From the NCBI GenBank assembly GCA_903929355.1, contig CAIYUN010000072.1:1-64000 (forward strand): a stretch of DNA of 64,000 nucleotides. The letters are read 5' to 3'. Origin of the DNA: an uncultured Opitutaceae bacterium (GTDB lineage Bacteria > Verrucomicrobiota > Verrucomicrobiia > Opitutales > Opitutaceae). This document shows, in pieces, positions 35,161 to 43,748 of this stretch (position 1 is the stretch's first letter; every line of letters begins with the position of its first letter). Both the position numbers and the translations under genes were made by a program. A model generated the notes under the pieces. That model was not told the DNA's origin and did no database searches. It saw only the letters and a program-made list of their open reading frames with translations.

Positions 35161-36180
35161 TCAACGCAACTTCTTTACACCCCCAAGCACCGGCATCACA
35201 TGCGATTGGATCACGGTGCCGGGAGGAAGGGGAAAGCCACGGAGAAACTCGGGGGCGGGCAGCATTTTGCCGCCAGGGCGCTGAAGACGCAGCAGGCACA
35301 GCTGGCCGTCGCCCGTGGCGACGAGCAGGGCCTCGGGATCGGCGCCGAGGATTTCCCCGGGAACGCCTCCCCCGCCCGGCGGCATAGTGTCACGTAATAT
35401 GTGACACTGCCCGGCGGCGGTCGCACCCCCGAGTTTCACGGTTTGACCGGCGATTTCGACCGTGCAGCCGGGCCACGGGTGGAGGCCGTTGATCCGCGCG
35501 GCCAGCACGGCGGCCGGCGCGGTGAAATCGAGCGCACCGTCCTCCTTCTGCAGCTTGCGGCAGAAGGTGGCGGCGGCGGGATCCTGCGGCGTGAACGCCA
35601 GCGTGCCGGCGGCGAGCGCGGGGAGCGCGCGCGCCAGGAGCGGGACGCAGGCGGCGGCGAGCTTCGTCTCCACCGCCAGGGCGGTGTCCCGCGGGCCGAC
35701 CGCCACCCGCTCCACGCCGGCCACCGGGCCGGCGTCGAGCTCCCGCACGATGCGCATGAGTGTCACCCCGGTCTCAATCTCACCGTTGGCAATGGCGGAC
35801 TGGATCGGCGAGGCGCCACGATACTTCGGCAGCAACGAGGTGTGAAGGTTGAGCGTGCCGAGGCGCGGTGTGGCGATGAAGGCCTCGCGCAGGATGTGTC
35901 CGTAGGCCATGACGAGCACGACATCGGGCGCGAACCCGGCGAGCTGCGCGCGGACGTCGTCGGTGAGTTTTTCCGGCTGGAAGACGGGCAGCCCGCGCCC
36001 AATCGCCCAGGATTTGATCGCATTGGGCCGGACCTGCTGGCCGCGGCCCACCGGGCGATCGGGCTGGGTGAAGACGGCGACGACCTCTGCGGGCGCACCC
36101 ACCGAGTCCGCCAACCAGTCGAGCAGGGGCAGCGCGATGGCGTCGGAGCCGAGAAAAACGAGGCGAAGCGGGGACGGCAT
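35161..36180 (-). CDS. fmt: Methionyl-tRNA formyltransferase
   Basis: Fmt transfers a formyl group from 10-formyltetrahydrofolate to initiator Met-tRNA. The 339-aa protein shows RLVFLGSDAIALPLL at the N-terminus, then FTQPDRPVGRGQQVRPNAIK. The catalytic signature follows: LNLHTSLLPKYRGASPIQSAI, with the Asn-His pair and the SLLPxYRGAxP loop. The C-terminal domain begins after the linker near residue 205 and contains INGLHPWPGCTVEI. Length and domains match the family. It lies 113 bp upstream (in transcription order) of the giant gene, and no def gene is beside it. Confidence 0.96.
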   Translation of the reverse strand: MPSPLRLVFLGSDAIALPLLDWLADSVGAPAEVVAVFTQPDRPVGRGQQVRPNAIKSWAIGRGLPVFQPEKLTDDVRAQLAGFAPDVVLVMAYGHILREAFIATPRLGTLNLHTSLLPKYRGASPIQSAIANGEIETGVTLMRIVRELDAGPVAGVERVAVGPRDTALAVETKLAAACVPLLARALPALAAGTLAFTPQDPAAATFCRKLQKEDGALDFTAPAAVLAARINGLHPWPGCTVEIAGQTVKLGGATAAGQCHILRDTMPPGGGGVPGEILGADPEALLVATGDGQLCLLRLQRPGGKMLPAPEFLRGFPLPPGTVIQSHVMPVLGGVKKLR

Positions 36181-36204
36181 GAGAATGTTTTTACCGGAGT
36201 GGTT

Positions 36205-36431
36205 CTACAGGAGGGAACAGAGAAAACAGAGGTATCAGGAAAGGCAGTTGAAACCACGGATTGCACGGATGGACACGGATAAACCAGAGCTTTGAGTGTT
36301 TTGAGTTTCAACCCGAAGGGGATCGGCTCCACCGCAGATTAAACCACCCATTTTCCCCACCCGCGGTCTCGGGTTGATGGGTCGAAATTGAAGAGTGGAT
36401 CTCTCCTCCGTTCCCTCCGTTTCCTCCTGTA
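36205..36431. repeat. Inverted pair of gaggaaacagagg-type repeats
   Basis: The left copy reads tacaggagggaacagag (from about 36206) and the right copy is its approximate inverse (ccgttccctccgtttcctcc, 36408 on). A half copy of the cacggat repeat (36251-36285) lies between them. The pair fills the 260-bp gap between fmt and the mutarotase-like gene, where I see no ORF. A similar pair occurs at 47250-47394. Confidence 0.7.
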
Positions 36432-36440
36432 AAAAAATGC

Positions 36441-37358
36441 TTATTTCAGGGTTCCAAGCCAGCGGGCCACGGCCGGGGCGAGGTGGCGGTCGAAGGCGGC
36501 GTCGGTGTCGGGGCGCGGGAGACCGTCAAGGACGGTCCACCACTCGACATGCGTGGCGGTCCGGCCCGGGGCCAGTTTGCCGAGGACACCGAGCGTCTCC
36601 AGCTCCAGGACCTCACCGTTGGTGAAAGCCTCGCAACAACTGCCGCAGTCGGGATAGGTGGCACCCGCCACCGGTGCGGCATATTTCACAAAGGTTGCCC
36701 CCTCCAGCCAGCAGGCGGACCAGCCCGGATAGTGGGTGATCCCAAGTTTTTGCGCCGACTTCGCCTTCGCCACGTCAATGCCGACAAAATTGCGGCCAAA
36801 CTTCCAGACGGGCAGCGAGAGGTCGGTAAAGGTCCACGGCACCAGCGCATAGGTGGGCAGCAGGTCGCCCTTGGCATGGTCACCCTTGGGCGGGAGCGGC
36901 AGCACGCCGTAACCGCCGGGGCGCAGCATGGTGAGCGCCCACGGTGCGACCTCGACCGGCCAGAGGCCGCGGTTGGTGAGGGTGTGGCTGACCCGCACGG
37001 TGCGCTCGCCCTGCAGCTCGATTTTCATGCCTTTTTGCAGGCCGGTCTTTGCCTCGACCGGCGGGGTGAGCGCGACCCCGCGCGGCAGGATTTTCACGGC
37101 CGACGGCTCGTCGTCAGGCTGGTAGCTGCGGACGATGTGCTCGGGCGAGTGCCAGAGCCGGTGGCCCCCGCGCAAATAATGGCCGTGGTAACGCGGCGCG
37201 TCGGCGGGCAGTTCCAGGAACAGGTTGCCGGCCCGGCCGGCGCGCGAGCGCAGCGAGATGACGCGCGGCCCGACGGAGGTCGTCACGATCAACTCCAGTT
37301 GCTTGGTGGCGAGCGCGAGCGCGTCGCCGCCGCGATAATCAGTCCTCGATGGTTTCAT
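36441..37358 (-). CDS. Mutarotase-like (DUF4380-type) hypothetical protein
   Basis: The start MKPSRTDYRGGDALALATKQ gives 305 aa and overlaps the end of der by 20 bp; an ATG five codons upstream (MLHPTMKP) is also possible. The sequence looks like a galactose-mutarotase-type beta-sandwich: LELIVTTSVGPRVISL near the N-terminus, HGHYLRGGHRLWHSPEH, then GLWPVEVAPWALTML and FVKYAAPVAGATYPDCG. Such proteins bind sugars or act on sugar anomers, but the substrate is not evident. There is no signal peptide. A cluster of cysteines (DCGSCCEAF) near residue 245 is unusual. The family call is by general resemblance and should be seen as tentative. Confidence 0.65.
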   Translation of the reverse strand: MKPSRTDYRGGDALALATKQLELIVTTSVGPRVISLRSRAGRAGNLFLELPADAPRYHGHYLRGGHRLWHSPEHIVRSYQPDDEPSAVKILPRGVALTPPVEAKTGLQKGMKIELQGERTVRVSHTLTNRGLWPVEVAPWALTMLRPGGYGVLPLPPKGDHAKGDLLPTYALVPWTFTDLSLPVWKFGRNFVGIDVAKAKSAQKLGITHYPGWSACWLEGATFVKYAAPVAGATYPDCGSCCEAFTNGEVLELETLGVLGKLAPGRTATHVEWWTVLDGLPRPDTDAAFDRHLAPAVARWLGTLK

Positions 37359-38835
37359 GGTGGGGTGAAGCATCGCCGGCCTCCTCCTGCGCGCGCCACT
37401 TCGCGGAGTGGGCCTCCGCGCGGGCGGCTTTGCCGGTGAAGGGGGTGCCGGGCTCATGGCGTTCCTTGCCGACCAGGTCGAAATAAACGGGGCAGCCGTT
37501 CAGCCCGAACTCCTCGACGATGCCGGACTCGAGGTAACGGCGGTATTGTTCGGTGAGCTTCTCCTCGCGGTTGCAAAACACCTTGATGCGAAATGGTCGG
37601 TTCCCGGTCTGGGTGGCGTAATAGGCCCGGAAACGACGGCCGCCGATGGCGGGCGGTGGATTGCGGTCCGCCAGATAACCGATAATTTTGTTCAACCGCG
37701 CCGTCGGCAGCTTCATATCCAGCTGGCGGTTGAGTTTCACGGCGGCGTTGAGCATCCGGTCCACCTCGTAGCCGTTCATGGCCGAGACAAACACCAGCGG
37801 CGCGCCCGGGGTGAAATAGAGGCGCTCGAACAGGGCATGCTCGTATTTCTCCCGGTAGTCGCGCTCGTTCTTGTAGGGCTCGAAGCCGCCGTCGGCCTTG
37901 AACGCCGCGCGCACGAGATCCCACTTGTTGACGACCACCACGACGGGCTTGCGCTCCTTGATGGCCTCGCCGGCGATGGCCTTGTCCTGCTGCGTCACGC
38001 CCTCGATGCCGTCGAGCACGAGAAACACGACGTCCGTCTTCTTGATCGCGTCCAGCGAGCGCAGGCGGGAAAAATACTCGACCGGCGAGGCGAGCTTGGT
38101 GGAGGCCTTGAGGCCGGCGGTGTCGATCAGCTTGAAGGGATAAAGGTTGCCGTCGCGCCCACGGAAGTCGAACGGCAGCTCGACCGAGTCGCGCGTGGTG
38201 CCCGGCGTCGGGCTGACGATGAGGCGGTCGCTCTGCAGCAGGCGGTTGCTCAGGGAGGACTTGCCGACATTGGGACGGCCGATGAAGCACACGCACAGCG
38301 GGTCGGCGGCGGTCTTGGCGGCCTCCTCGGCGGGCGGCGGGCCCAGTTTCTCCAGGATCGCGACCCGGAGCTCGGTCTCACCGGTGCCGTGCTCGGCGGA
38401 CACCCGGAGCGGCTCGCCCAGGCCGAGGCGGTAGGCCGCGGCGAGGTCCACCTTGGTGTCGTCGAAATCGGCCTTGTTGACCACCAGCCGCACGGGCTTC
38501 TTTGACCGGCGGAGCATGACGGCGATCTTTTCGTCGAGCGCGGTCATGCCGTCGAGGCCGTCCACGACGAAGAGGATGAGCGCGGCGGTGGCGATGGCGA
38601 AATCCACCTGGGTCTCCGACGCGGCGGTGAGCGCGGCGGGAGTGTCCACGCCCTTGTAGCCGATCCCGCCGGTGTCGAGCAGGGTGTAGGCCCCGTCGGC
38701 GATCTCGGCGGAGATGACGTCGCGGGTGATGCCCGGCTGGTCATGGACGATGGAAATGCGCTTCCGGGCCAGCCGGTTGAAGAGGCGGCTTTTGCCGACG
38801 TTGGGTCGGCCGACGATGGCGACGGTGCGGTTCAT
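37339..38835 (-). CDS. der: Ribosome-associated GTPase Der (EngA)
   Basis: Der is a tandem-GTPase needed for 50S ribosomal subunit maturation. The 498-aa protein has a first G domain starting TVAIVGRPNVGKSRLFNRLA with DTGG and NKAD motifs. The second starts at about residue 185 (CFIGRPNVGKSSLSNRLL) with DTAGLK and NKWD. A KH-like C-terminal domain (AYYATQTGNRPFRIKVFCN) follows. The last 30 residues are a charged tail. The gene is preceded by a ggctgaag-type repeat and overlaps the next gene by 20 bp, so the two may be co-transcribed. Confidence 0.97.
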   Translation of the reverse strand: MNRTVAIVGRPNVGKSRLFNRLARKRISIVHDQPGITRDVISAEIADGAYTLLDTGGIGYKGVDTPAALTAASETQVDFAIATAALILFVVDGLDGMTALDEKIAVMLRRSKKPVRLVVNKADFDDTKVDLAAAYRLGLGEPLRVSAEHGTGETELRVAILEKLGPPPAEEAAKTAADPLCVCFIGRPNVGKSSLSNRLLQSDRLIVSPTPGTTRDSVELPFDFRGRDGNLYPFKLIDTAGLKASTKLASPVEYFSRLRSLDAIKKTDVVFLVLDGIEGVTQQDKAIAGEAIKERKPVVVVVNKWDLVRAAFKADGGFEPYKNERDYREKYEHALFERLYFTPGAPLVFVSAMNGYEVDRMLNAAVKLNRQLDMKLPTARLNKIIGYLADRNPPPAIGGRRFRAYYATQTGNRPFRIKVFCNREEKLTEQYRRYLESGIVEEFGLNGCPVYFDLVGKERHEPGTPFTGKAARAEAHSAKWRAQEEAGDASPHHETIED

Positions 38836-38838
38836 GGG

Positions 38839-38947
38839 AAAAGGCTGAAGGGCTGAAGAACAGAAAGGCTGAAGGTTGAAAGCTGAAACACAAACGCCGA
38901 AAACCGCCAGGAGGCAGAATATCAGCCTTTCAGCTCTTCAGCCTTTC
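38839..38947. repeat. Inverted repeat of ggctgaag units
   Basis: The left arm (aaaggctgaagggctgaaga ...) and the right arm (atcagcctttcagctcttca ...) are inverted relatives made of 8-9-nt ggctgaag units. It separates der from the aminotransferase. The right arm encodes the last codons and the TGA stop of the aminotransferase (ERLKS). Confidence 0.75.
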
Positions 38948-40126
38948 GCTTCGTGGCGAAGCGACAAACCGCTCGATCCGATCGCAGGCCACAATCAGCT
39001 GCTCGTAACTGGTGGCAAAGCAGGCGCGGACATGGCCTCGGCCGTTCTCGCCAAACGCGAGGCCGGGCACTACGGCGACCTTTTCCTTTTCAAGCAGGCC
39101 GACGGCAAACTCCTTCTCGGTGAGTCCGGTCACGGCCACCGTGGGGAAGGCATAGAACGAACCGCGGGGCGAATGGCAGGTGAGGCCGATCTCGTTGAAC
39201 CGGCGCACGATCAGATCGCGACGGCGGTGGTATTGCTCGCGCATCTTGAGCACGCTGTCCCAGCCGCGCAGCAGGGCCTCGAGGGCGGCCTCCTGGGCGA
39301 TGATCGAGGCACAGAGCATGGAGTATTGATGGACCTTCATCATGGCGTCGATGAGCGGCGCCGGGCCGCAAGCGTAGCCAATGCGCCAGCCGGTCCTCGC
39401 AAAGGCCTTGGAGAAGCCATGCAGGAAGATGGTCCGCTCAGCCATGCCCGGCAGGCTGGCGATGCTGGTGTGCGTGCCGTCAAAGGTGAGCTCCGAGTAA
39501 ATCTCGTCGGTGAGCACGAGCAGATCCTTTTCGCGACAGAACTCCGCGATCTTGGCCAACTGCTCCCGGGTGCAGGTGCCGCCGGTCGGGTTGCACGGCA
39601 GGTTGAGCATGAGCATCCGCGCACCCGGCTCCCACGCGGCGCGCAGGGCCTCGGCCGTGAGGGCAAAGTTATCCGCCGCGTAGGTCGGCACCGCAATGGC
39701 GTGGCCGTGGGCCAGCGCCACGCTTGGCGAGTAGGAGACGTAGCACGGCTGGTGAAACATCACCTTGTCACCGGGGTTGACGAAAGCACGACACGCGAGG
39801 TCGAGCGCCTCGCTCACGCCGACGGTGACAATGACCTGGTCCTCGGGGCGGTAGCTCACGCCAAAATGCTCCTCCACATAGGTGGAGATGGCGCGGCGCA
39901 GCTCGATGAGACCGAGGTTGGAGGTATAGTAGGTTTTCCCCTTTTCGAGGGCGTAAATGGCGGCCTCGCGGATGTGCCAGGGCGTGACGAAGTCAGGCTC
40001 GCCCACGCCCAGGGAGATCACGTCCTGGCCCTTGAGCTTGGCGACGAGCTCAAAGAAATCGCGGATGCCGCTCTTGGGCAGCGCGGCCACATGGCCCGCC
40101 ACCCAGCGTTTCGGGTCGTTGCTCAT
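38930..40126 (-). CDS. Class I/II PLP-dependent aminotransferase
   Basis: The start MSNDPKRWVAGHVAALPKSG gives 398 aa; the track ORF's 22 extra codons are translated repeat. The fold-type I markers are present: VISLGVGEPDFVTPWHIREA, YTSNLGLIELRRAIS, NLPCNPTGG, LTDEIYSELTFDG and the PLP lysine in IFLHGFSKAFARTGWRIGY. The arginine that binds substrate carboxylate is probably in the C-terminal domain (HVRACFATS). It resembles AspC/alanine/aromatic aminotransferases of the MalY/PatA-like group, but amino-acid specificity cannot be fixed. It lies just downstream of an Lrp/AsnC regulator on the same strand. A palindromic repeat separates the two, and the C-terminus lies in another repeat. Confidence 0.9.
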   Translation of the reverse strand: MSNDPKRWVAGHVAALPKSGIRDFFELVAKLKGQDVISLGVGEPDFVTPWHIREAAIYALEKGKTYYTSNLGLIELRRAISTYVEEHFGVSYRPEDQVIVTVGVSEALDLACRAFVNPGDKVMFHQPCYVSYSPSVALAHGHAIAVPTYAADNFALTAEALRAAWEPGARMLMLNLPCNPTGGTCTREQLAKIAEFCREKDLLVLTDEIYSELTFDGTHTSIASLPGMAERTIFLHGFSKAFARTGWRIGYACGPAPLIDAMMKVHQYSMLCASIIAQEAALEALLRGWDSVLKMREQYHRRRDLIVRRFNEIGLTCHSPRGSFYAFPTVAVTGLTEKEFAVGLLEKEKVAVVPGLAFGENGRGHVRACFATSYEQLIVACDRIERFVASPRSERLKS

Positions 40127-40146
40127 TTTGGTGAAATTGGCTGGTT

Positions 40147-40204
40147 GGTGGAGCGGGTTGACCTCAACCCGCTTCAAGCCGGTTGGGGTCAACCGGCTCC
40201 ACCT
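40147..40204. repeat. Inverted repeat of the ggttgacc family
   Basis: The left arm (ggtggagcgggttgacctca ...) and right arm (agccggttggggtcaaccgg ...) are each about 27-28 nt with a 3-nt spacer. They are imperfect inverted relatives of the 25802 element. It occupies the gap between the Lrp/AsnC gene and the aminotransferase. Confidence 0.85.
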
Positions 40205-40693
40205 TCAGGGGGCGACGGTAAGCCGTGTGGTGGGCGCGTCGCCGCCGTCGAGCAGGAAGCCCTGCTCCTTGTAGCAACGCAGCATGAAATGGGTGGAGGT
40301 CGAGAGGACGCCCTCAACGCTGGAGAGCTTCTCCGACACGAACGCCGCCACCTTTTGCAGGGACGGCCCCTTGACGAAGACGAGCAGGTCGTAGCCGCCG
40401 GACATGAGGTAGCAGGACTCGACCTCGTCGAAGCGCGCGATGCGCTCGGCGAAGCGGTTGAACCCGCCCCCGCGCTCGGGCGTGACCTTGACCTCGATGA
40501 CCGCGCGCACGGCGGCGGCGGCGGCGGCCTCGTGGGAGAGATCGAGCACCGGGCGCCAGCCGAGGAAGATTTTATCTTTCTTCAACTGCTCCAGATGCTG
40601 TTCAACCTGGGCGACCGACAGCCCCGCGACCGACGCCATTTGCGCGGACGTGAGACTCCCGCCTTCGAGGAGCAGCTTGAGCACTGGGTTCAT
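40205..40693 (-). CDS. Lrp/AsnC-family transcriptional regulator
   Basis: The start MNPVLKLLLEGGSLTSAQMA gives 162 aa. An N-terminal winged helix-turn-helix (about 1-50: LTSAQMASVAGLSVAQVEQHLEQLKKD) is followed by a RAM ligand-binding domain (about 65-150: VRAVIEVKVTPERGGGFNRFAERIARFDEVESCYLMSGGYDLLVFVKG). Such proteins form oligomers and respond to amino acids. It is encoded 78 nt upstream of the aminotransferase start, with a hairpin repeat between. A regulator-target relation is plausible but inferred. The helix-turn-helix is shorter than in E. coli Lrp. Confidence 0.85.
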   Translation of the reverse strand: MNPVLKLLLEGGSLTSAQMASVAGLSVAQVEQHLEQLKKDKIFLGWRPVLDLSHEAAAAAAVRAVIEVKVTPERGGGFNRFAERIARFDEVESCYLMSGGYDLLVFVKGPSLQKVAAFVSEKLSSVEGVLSTSTHFMLRCYKEQGFLLDGGDAPTTRLTVAP

Positions 40694-40720
40694 AGGGACC
40701 GAGATTAAACCCGAAACTTG

Positions 40721-40835
40721 AACCACTAATCCACACTAATTTTCACTGATAAGGATCCGGACCTCCATTCACCGGCTGTGGCAGCCGGCATCCAATGATT
40801 GGAAATTAGTGTTCATTAGTGTCCATTAGTGGTTT
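40721..40835. repeat. Inverted repeat of attagtg units between divergent genes
   Basis: The left arm (aaccactaatccacactaat ...) and right arm (ending attagtgtccattagtggtt) are inverted, built of tandem units containing attagtg. Between them lies a small hairpin (ccggctg / cagccgg). The element covers nearly all of the space between the divergent Lrp/AsnC and ffh genes, so it overlaps their promoters. A related element is at 45076-45151. Confidence 0.8.
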
Positions 40836-40848
40836 CAACTCCGGCTCC

Positions 40849-42201
40849 ATGTTCGAGTCCCTCACCGACAAACTTTCCTCCGCCCTGCGCCACCTCCGCG
40901 GGGTGGGCCAGCTCTCCGAGGCCAACATGGCCGAGGCGCTCCAGGAGGTGCGCACGGCCCTCCTCGCCGCCGATGTGCATTTCAAGGTCGCCCGCGAGTT
41001 CGTCGAGCGCGTCCAGGCCCAGTGCGTCGGCCAGGCGGTCCTCAAGGGCGTCGCCCCCGGCCAGCAGGTCGTCAAGATCATCCATGACGAGCTCGTCCGC
41101 CTCCTCGGCGAGGGCGCGACCGGGCTCTCCGCCGCCCGTCCGCTGCGCATCCTGCTCGTCGGCCTCCACGGCTCGGGCAAGACCACCTCCACCGCCAAGC
41201 TCGGCAAGCTCCTCAAAAAGCGCGGCTACACCACGCCCTTTGTTGTCGGGTGCGACGTTTACCGTCCCGCCGCCATCGACCAGCTGGAGATTCTCGCCCA
41301 GCAGGAGGCGCTGGGTTTTTACGCGGATCGCGTCTCGAAGGACGTGCCGGCCATCGGCGCCGCCGGGCTCGCCGCCGCCCAGGCCGCCAACGCCGACGCC
41401 ATCCTCTTCGACACCGCCGGCCGCCTCCAGATCGACCAGGGCTTGATCGAGGAGGTGAAACGGCTCAGCGCCCGCATCTCGCCCGACGAAATCCTGCTGG
41501 TCGCCGACGGCGCGCTCGGGCAGGAGGCCGTCAACGTGGCGAAGGCGTTCCACGAAGCGCTCGCCCTCACCGGGCTCATCCTCACCAAGCTGGACGGAGA
41601 CGCACGCGGGGGCGCGGCGCTCTCCATCAAGAGCATCACCGGCGTGCCGATCAAATTCGTGGGCACCGGGGAGAAGACGGGCGACTTTGACACCTTTCAC
41701 CCCGACCGCCTGGCCTCGCGCATCCTCGGCATGGGCGATGTGGTCTCGCTGGTGGAGAAGGCGCAGGAGCACATGGATGAGAAGGAGGCGGAGCGCATGG
41801 CGGAGAAAATGCGCAAGGCCGACTTCAACCTGGAGGACTTCCTCGCGCAGATGCGGCAGATGAAAAAACTTGGCTCCATCCAAAGCATCATGGGCATGAT
41901 GCCCGGCATGAGCGGGATGCAGATCCCGGACGGAGCCGAGGCGCAAATGGGCCGCACCGAGGCGATCATCCTCTCGATGACCCCCCAGGAACGCCGCAAA
42001 CCCGACCTGCTCAACGGCAGTCGCCGCAAACGCATTGCCGACGGCTCCGGCACCAAGATCGTCGAGGTCAACCAGCTGATGAAACAGTTCCAGCAGATGC
42101 AGCAGATGATGAAGATGATGAAAGGCGGCGGCAGCGGCATGAAGAAGATGATGCGCCAGATGGAGGCGATGAAGGGCAAGGGCGGGTTTCCGGGGCTGTG
42201 A
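40849..42201 (+). CDS. ffh: Signal recognition particle protein Ffh
   Basis: Ffh binds 4.5S RNA and targets nascent membrane proteins to FtsY. The start [20 protein letters not shown] gives 450 aa; the 10 codons before it in the track come from the attagtg repeat. The N domain is residues about 1-90, followed by the G domain with [35 protein letters not shown] and [14 protein letters not shown]. The methionine-rich M domain begins near 330 ([20 protein letters not shown]) and ends [20 protein letters not shown], including the RNA-binding [12 protein letters not shown] motif. The Gly residue of the P-loop is preceded by LH rather than the common LQ, a mild variant. Confidence 0.97.
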   Translation: MFESLTDKLSSALRHLRGVGQLSEANMAEALQEVRTALLAADVHFKVAREFVERVQAQCVGQAVLKGVAPGQQVVKIIHDELVRLLGEGATGLSAARPLRILLVGLHGSGKTTSTAKLGKLLKKRGYTTPFVVGCDVYRPAAIDQLEILAQQEALGFYADRVSKDVPAIGAAGLAAAQAANADAILFDTAGRLQIDQGLIEEVKRLSARISPDEILLVADGALGQEAVNVAKAFHEALALTGLILTKLDGDARGGAALSIKSITGVPIKFVGTGEKTGDFDTFHPDRLASRILGMGDVVSLVEKAQEHMDEKEAERMAEKMRKADFNLEDFLAQMRQMKKLGSIQSIMGMMPGMSGMQIPDGAEAQMGRTEAIILSMTPQERRKPDLLNGSRRKRIADGSGTKIVEVNQLMKQFQQMQQMMKMMKGGGSGMKKMMRQMEAMKGKGGFPGL

Positions 42202-42232
42202 GACGAGAGGCTTCCTTGATTCACGAAGAACA

Positions 42233-42970
42233 ATGAGCTTCACCGAAGACCGCGCGCTCTGGTTGCACCAACATTACCTTTGGCTGGAGACGAACCTCCC
42301 GAAGAGGGCATCGAGGCCAGCCTACGAGATCATCCTGCCCGCCGACGCGCATTTTCCTATGCGAAACACCCGCGATCACGCGTTTGCGACCGCCATCTTT
42401 GCACGCATCAAGGAGCTCATGGGTATGGCGGACTGGCCGTGCGAACTCCATTCCAACCAGACTGCACAAGCAACCCTGCAGAAGGCATTGGCGGAGTCCA
42501 ACCCATGGGGTGGCTTTCAGCCGGGGCCCGGCGCTGCAGGGCTCTTTTCAAGTGGGGACAAAGTGATCATCCGTTATGGAGAAGAGTTGTTGCAGAATCC
42601 GGTCGCATTGGTGGCGGTGCTGACGCATGAGCTTTGCCACTACCTAAACGCCTGTATCCTGACAGAACCTCCGGCCACTTGGAAAGAACTGGAGCCGTTG
42701 ACCGACCTTGCGGCCGTGGTGGAAGGATACGGTGTCTTTCTCTGCAATGCCGCCTTCAGTTTCAGCCAGTTCACCCGGCATGACCGCCAAGGCTGGCGAT
42801 CGCAAAGTCTGGGGTATCTCAATGAAGCAGAGTTGGGGTATGCGCTGGGCATTTTCTGTGTCCACCGGCACATAGATCCCGACCTCATTGGAAGGCATCT
42901 GAAACTCAATCCTCAGGAAGTGTTTTATGACTCCATCGGCTACATCGAGGAACTTGAGCAGGCGAAGTGA
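42233..42970 (+). CDS. Unknown protein with an HExxH motif
   Basis: The 245-aa protein begins MSFTEDRALWLHQHYLWLET and starts 31 nt after ffh. No family is recognised. The central part has VAVLTHELCHYLNACILTEP; HELCH fits HExxH, the zinc-binding motif of many metallopeptidases, set in a hydrophobic helix as expected. A possible third ligand region is LTDLAAVVEGYGVFL about 35 residues later, where a Glu would act as in gluzincins; this is inference. There is no signal peptide, so the product is probably cytosolic. Base composition is more AT-rich than in ffh and the glycosylase gene around it, which could mark an acquired gene. It could be a peptidase or a degenerate zincin-fold protein. Confidence 0.75.
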   Translation: MSFTEDRALWLHQHYLWLETNLPKRASRPAYEIILPADAHFPMRNTRDHAFATAIFARIKELMGMADWPCELHSNQTAQATLQKALAESNPWGGFQPGPGAAGLFSSGDKVIIRYGEELLQNPVALVAVLTHELCHYLNACILTEPPATWKELEPLTDLAAVVEGYGVFLCNAAFSFSQFTRHDRQGWRSQSLGYLNEAELGYALGIFCVHRHIDPDLIGRHLKLNPQEVFYDSIGYIEELEQAK

Positions 42971-42987
42971 CGCATTGAATCCTGCCC

Positions 42988-43617
42988 ATGCCAATTACGG
43001 TACGCCTTACCCCCAAGAAACTCCGCCGCGCTGAAGCCCACCTTCGCGCCGCCGACCCTGTCATGGCGGATCTCATCGCGCGGCACGGACCATGCCGGCT
43101 GGGCAAGCGTGAGGGCTCGCCGTTTGAATCGTTGGCGGGAGCGATCATCGGCCAGCAGCTCTCCACCAAGGCGGCCGCCACCATCCGGGGCCGCGTGGCC
43201 GCGCTGGCGGGACCAAGGTTTGAACCGGCCGCGATCTTGGCGCGGAGCGTGGAGGAGCTGCGGACGGCGGGGCTGTCGGGTGCGAAGACCCGTTATATTC
43301 GCGAGCTGTCTGAAAAGGTGGTGGCGGGCGAGTTCTCGTTCGAGACGGTGGCCGGCCTCGACGACGAGGCCGCGATCACCGCGTTGACGGAGCTGTCCGG
43401 CATCGGCCGCTGGACGGCGGAAATGTTTCTGCTCTTCCATCTCCAGCGGGCGGACGTACTCGCACTCGGCGATGGCGGCCTGCAACGCGCCGCCCAGCAG
43501 CTTTACGCGCGCCGACGAAACCAAGCTGATGTGCTCGCCAAGGCCGGCGAACCGTGGCGGCCGTATCGCTCGGTGGCGTCCTGGTACCTGTGGCGGTCGC
43601 TCGACAACGAGGGGTGA
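42988..43617 (+). CDS. DNA-3-methyladenine glycosylase II-like (AlkA family)
   Basis: The 209-aa protein matches the helix-hairpin-helix glycosylase superfamily. It has FESLAGAIIGQQLSTKAAAT near residue 45, the HhH region ITALTELSGIGRWTAEMFLL, and LALGDGGLQRAAQQ with the catalytic Asp in GDGGLQ, as in AlkA/MAG (GDLGLRRA). It should remove alkylated purines such as 3-methyladenine from DNA in base-excision repair. The length matches the short MAG-type enzymes without the AlkA N-terminal domain. It starts 17 nt after the HExxH gene and could be co-transcribed with ffh and that gene. Confidence 0.9.
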   Translation: MPITVRLTPKKLRRAEAHLRAADPVMADLIARHGPCRLGKREGSPFESLAGAIIGQQLSTKAAATIRGRVAALAGPRFEPAAILARSVEELRTAGLSGAKTRYIRELSEKVVAGEFSFETVAGLDDEAAITALTELSGIGRWTAEMFLLFHLQRADVLALGDGGLQRAAQQLYARRRNQADVLAKAGEPWRPYRSVASWYLWRSLDNEG

Positions 43618-43636
43618 GATTCGCCTGCGGCATGCT

Positions 43637-43748
43637 GGTGGTGACGCATTTTGAAATGCCACCACAACGGTGGGGGCGGCTCTCCGAGCCGTCCGCGGAC
43701 GCCACGGAGTGGCGTCCCTACCCAAGGACGGCAAAATGCGTCACGACC
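43637..43748. repeat. MITE-like element with 17-bp terminal inverted repeats
   Basis: Inverted ends ggtggtgacgcattttg (43637-43653) and caaaatgcgtcacgacc (43732-43748) match at 16 of 17 positions. Inside are two further palindromes (gcggctctccgagccgtcc and gacgccacggagtggcgtcc). The 112-bp element lies between the glycosylase and oxidoreductase genes. No ORF fits, and no clear target duplication was seen. Confidence 0.7.

Noticed and set aside
40721-40835. attagtg repeat as a regulator operator array
   Set aside because: A relative lies upstream of an unrelated gene, and the arms look like a dispersed repeat family rather than specific binding sites.
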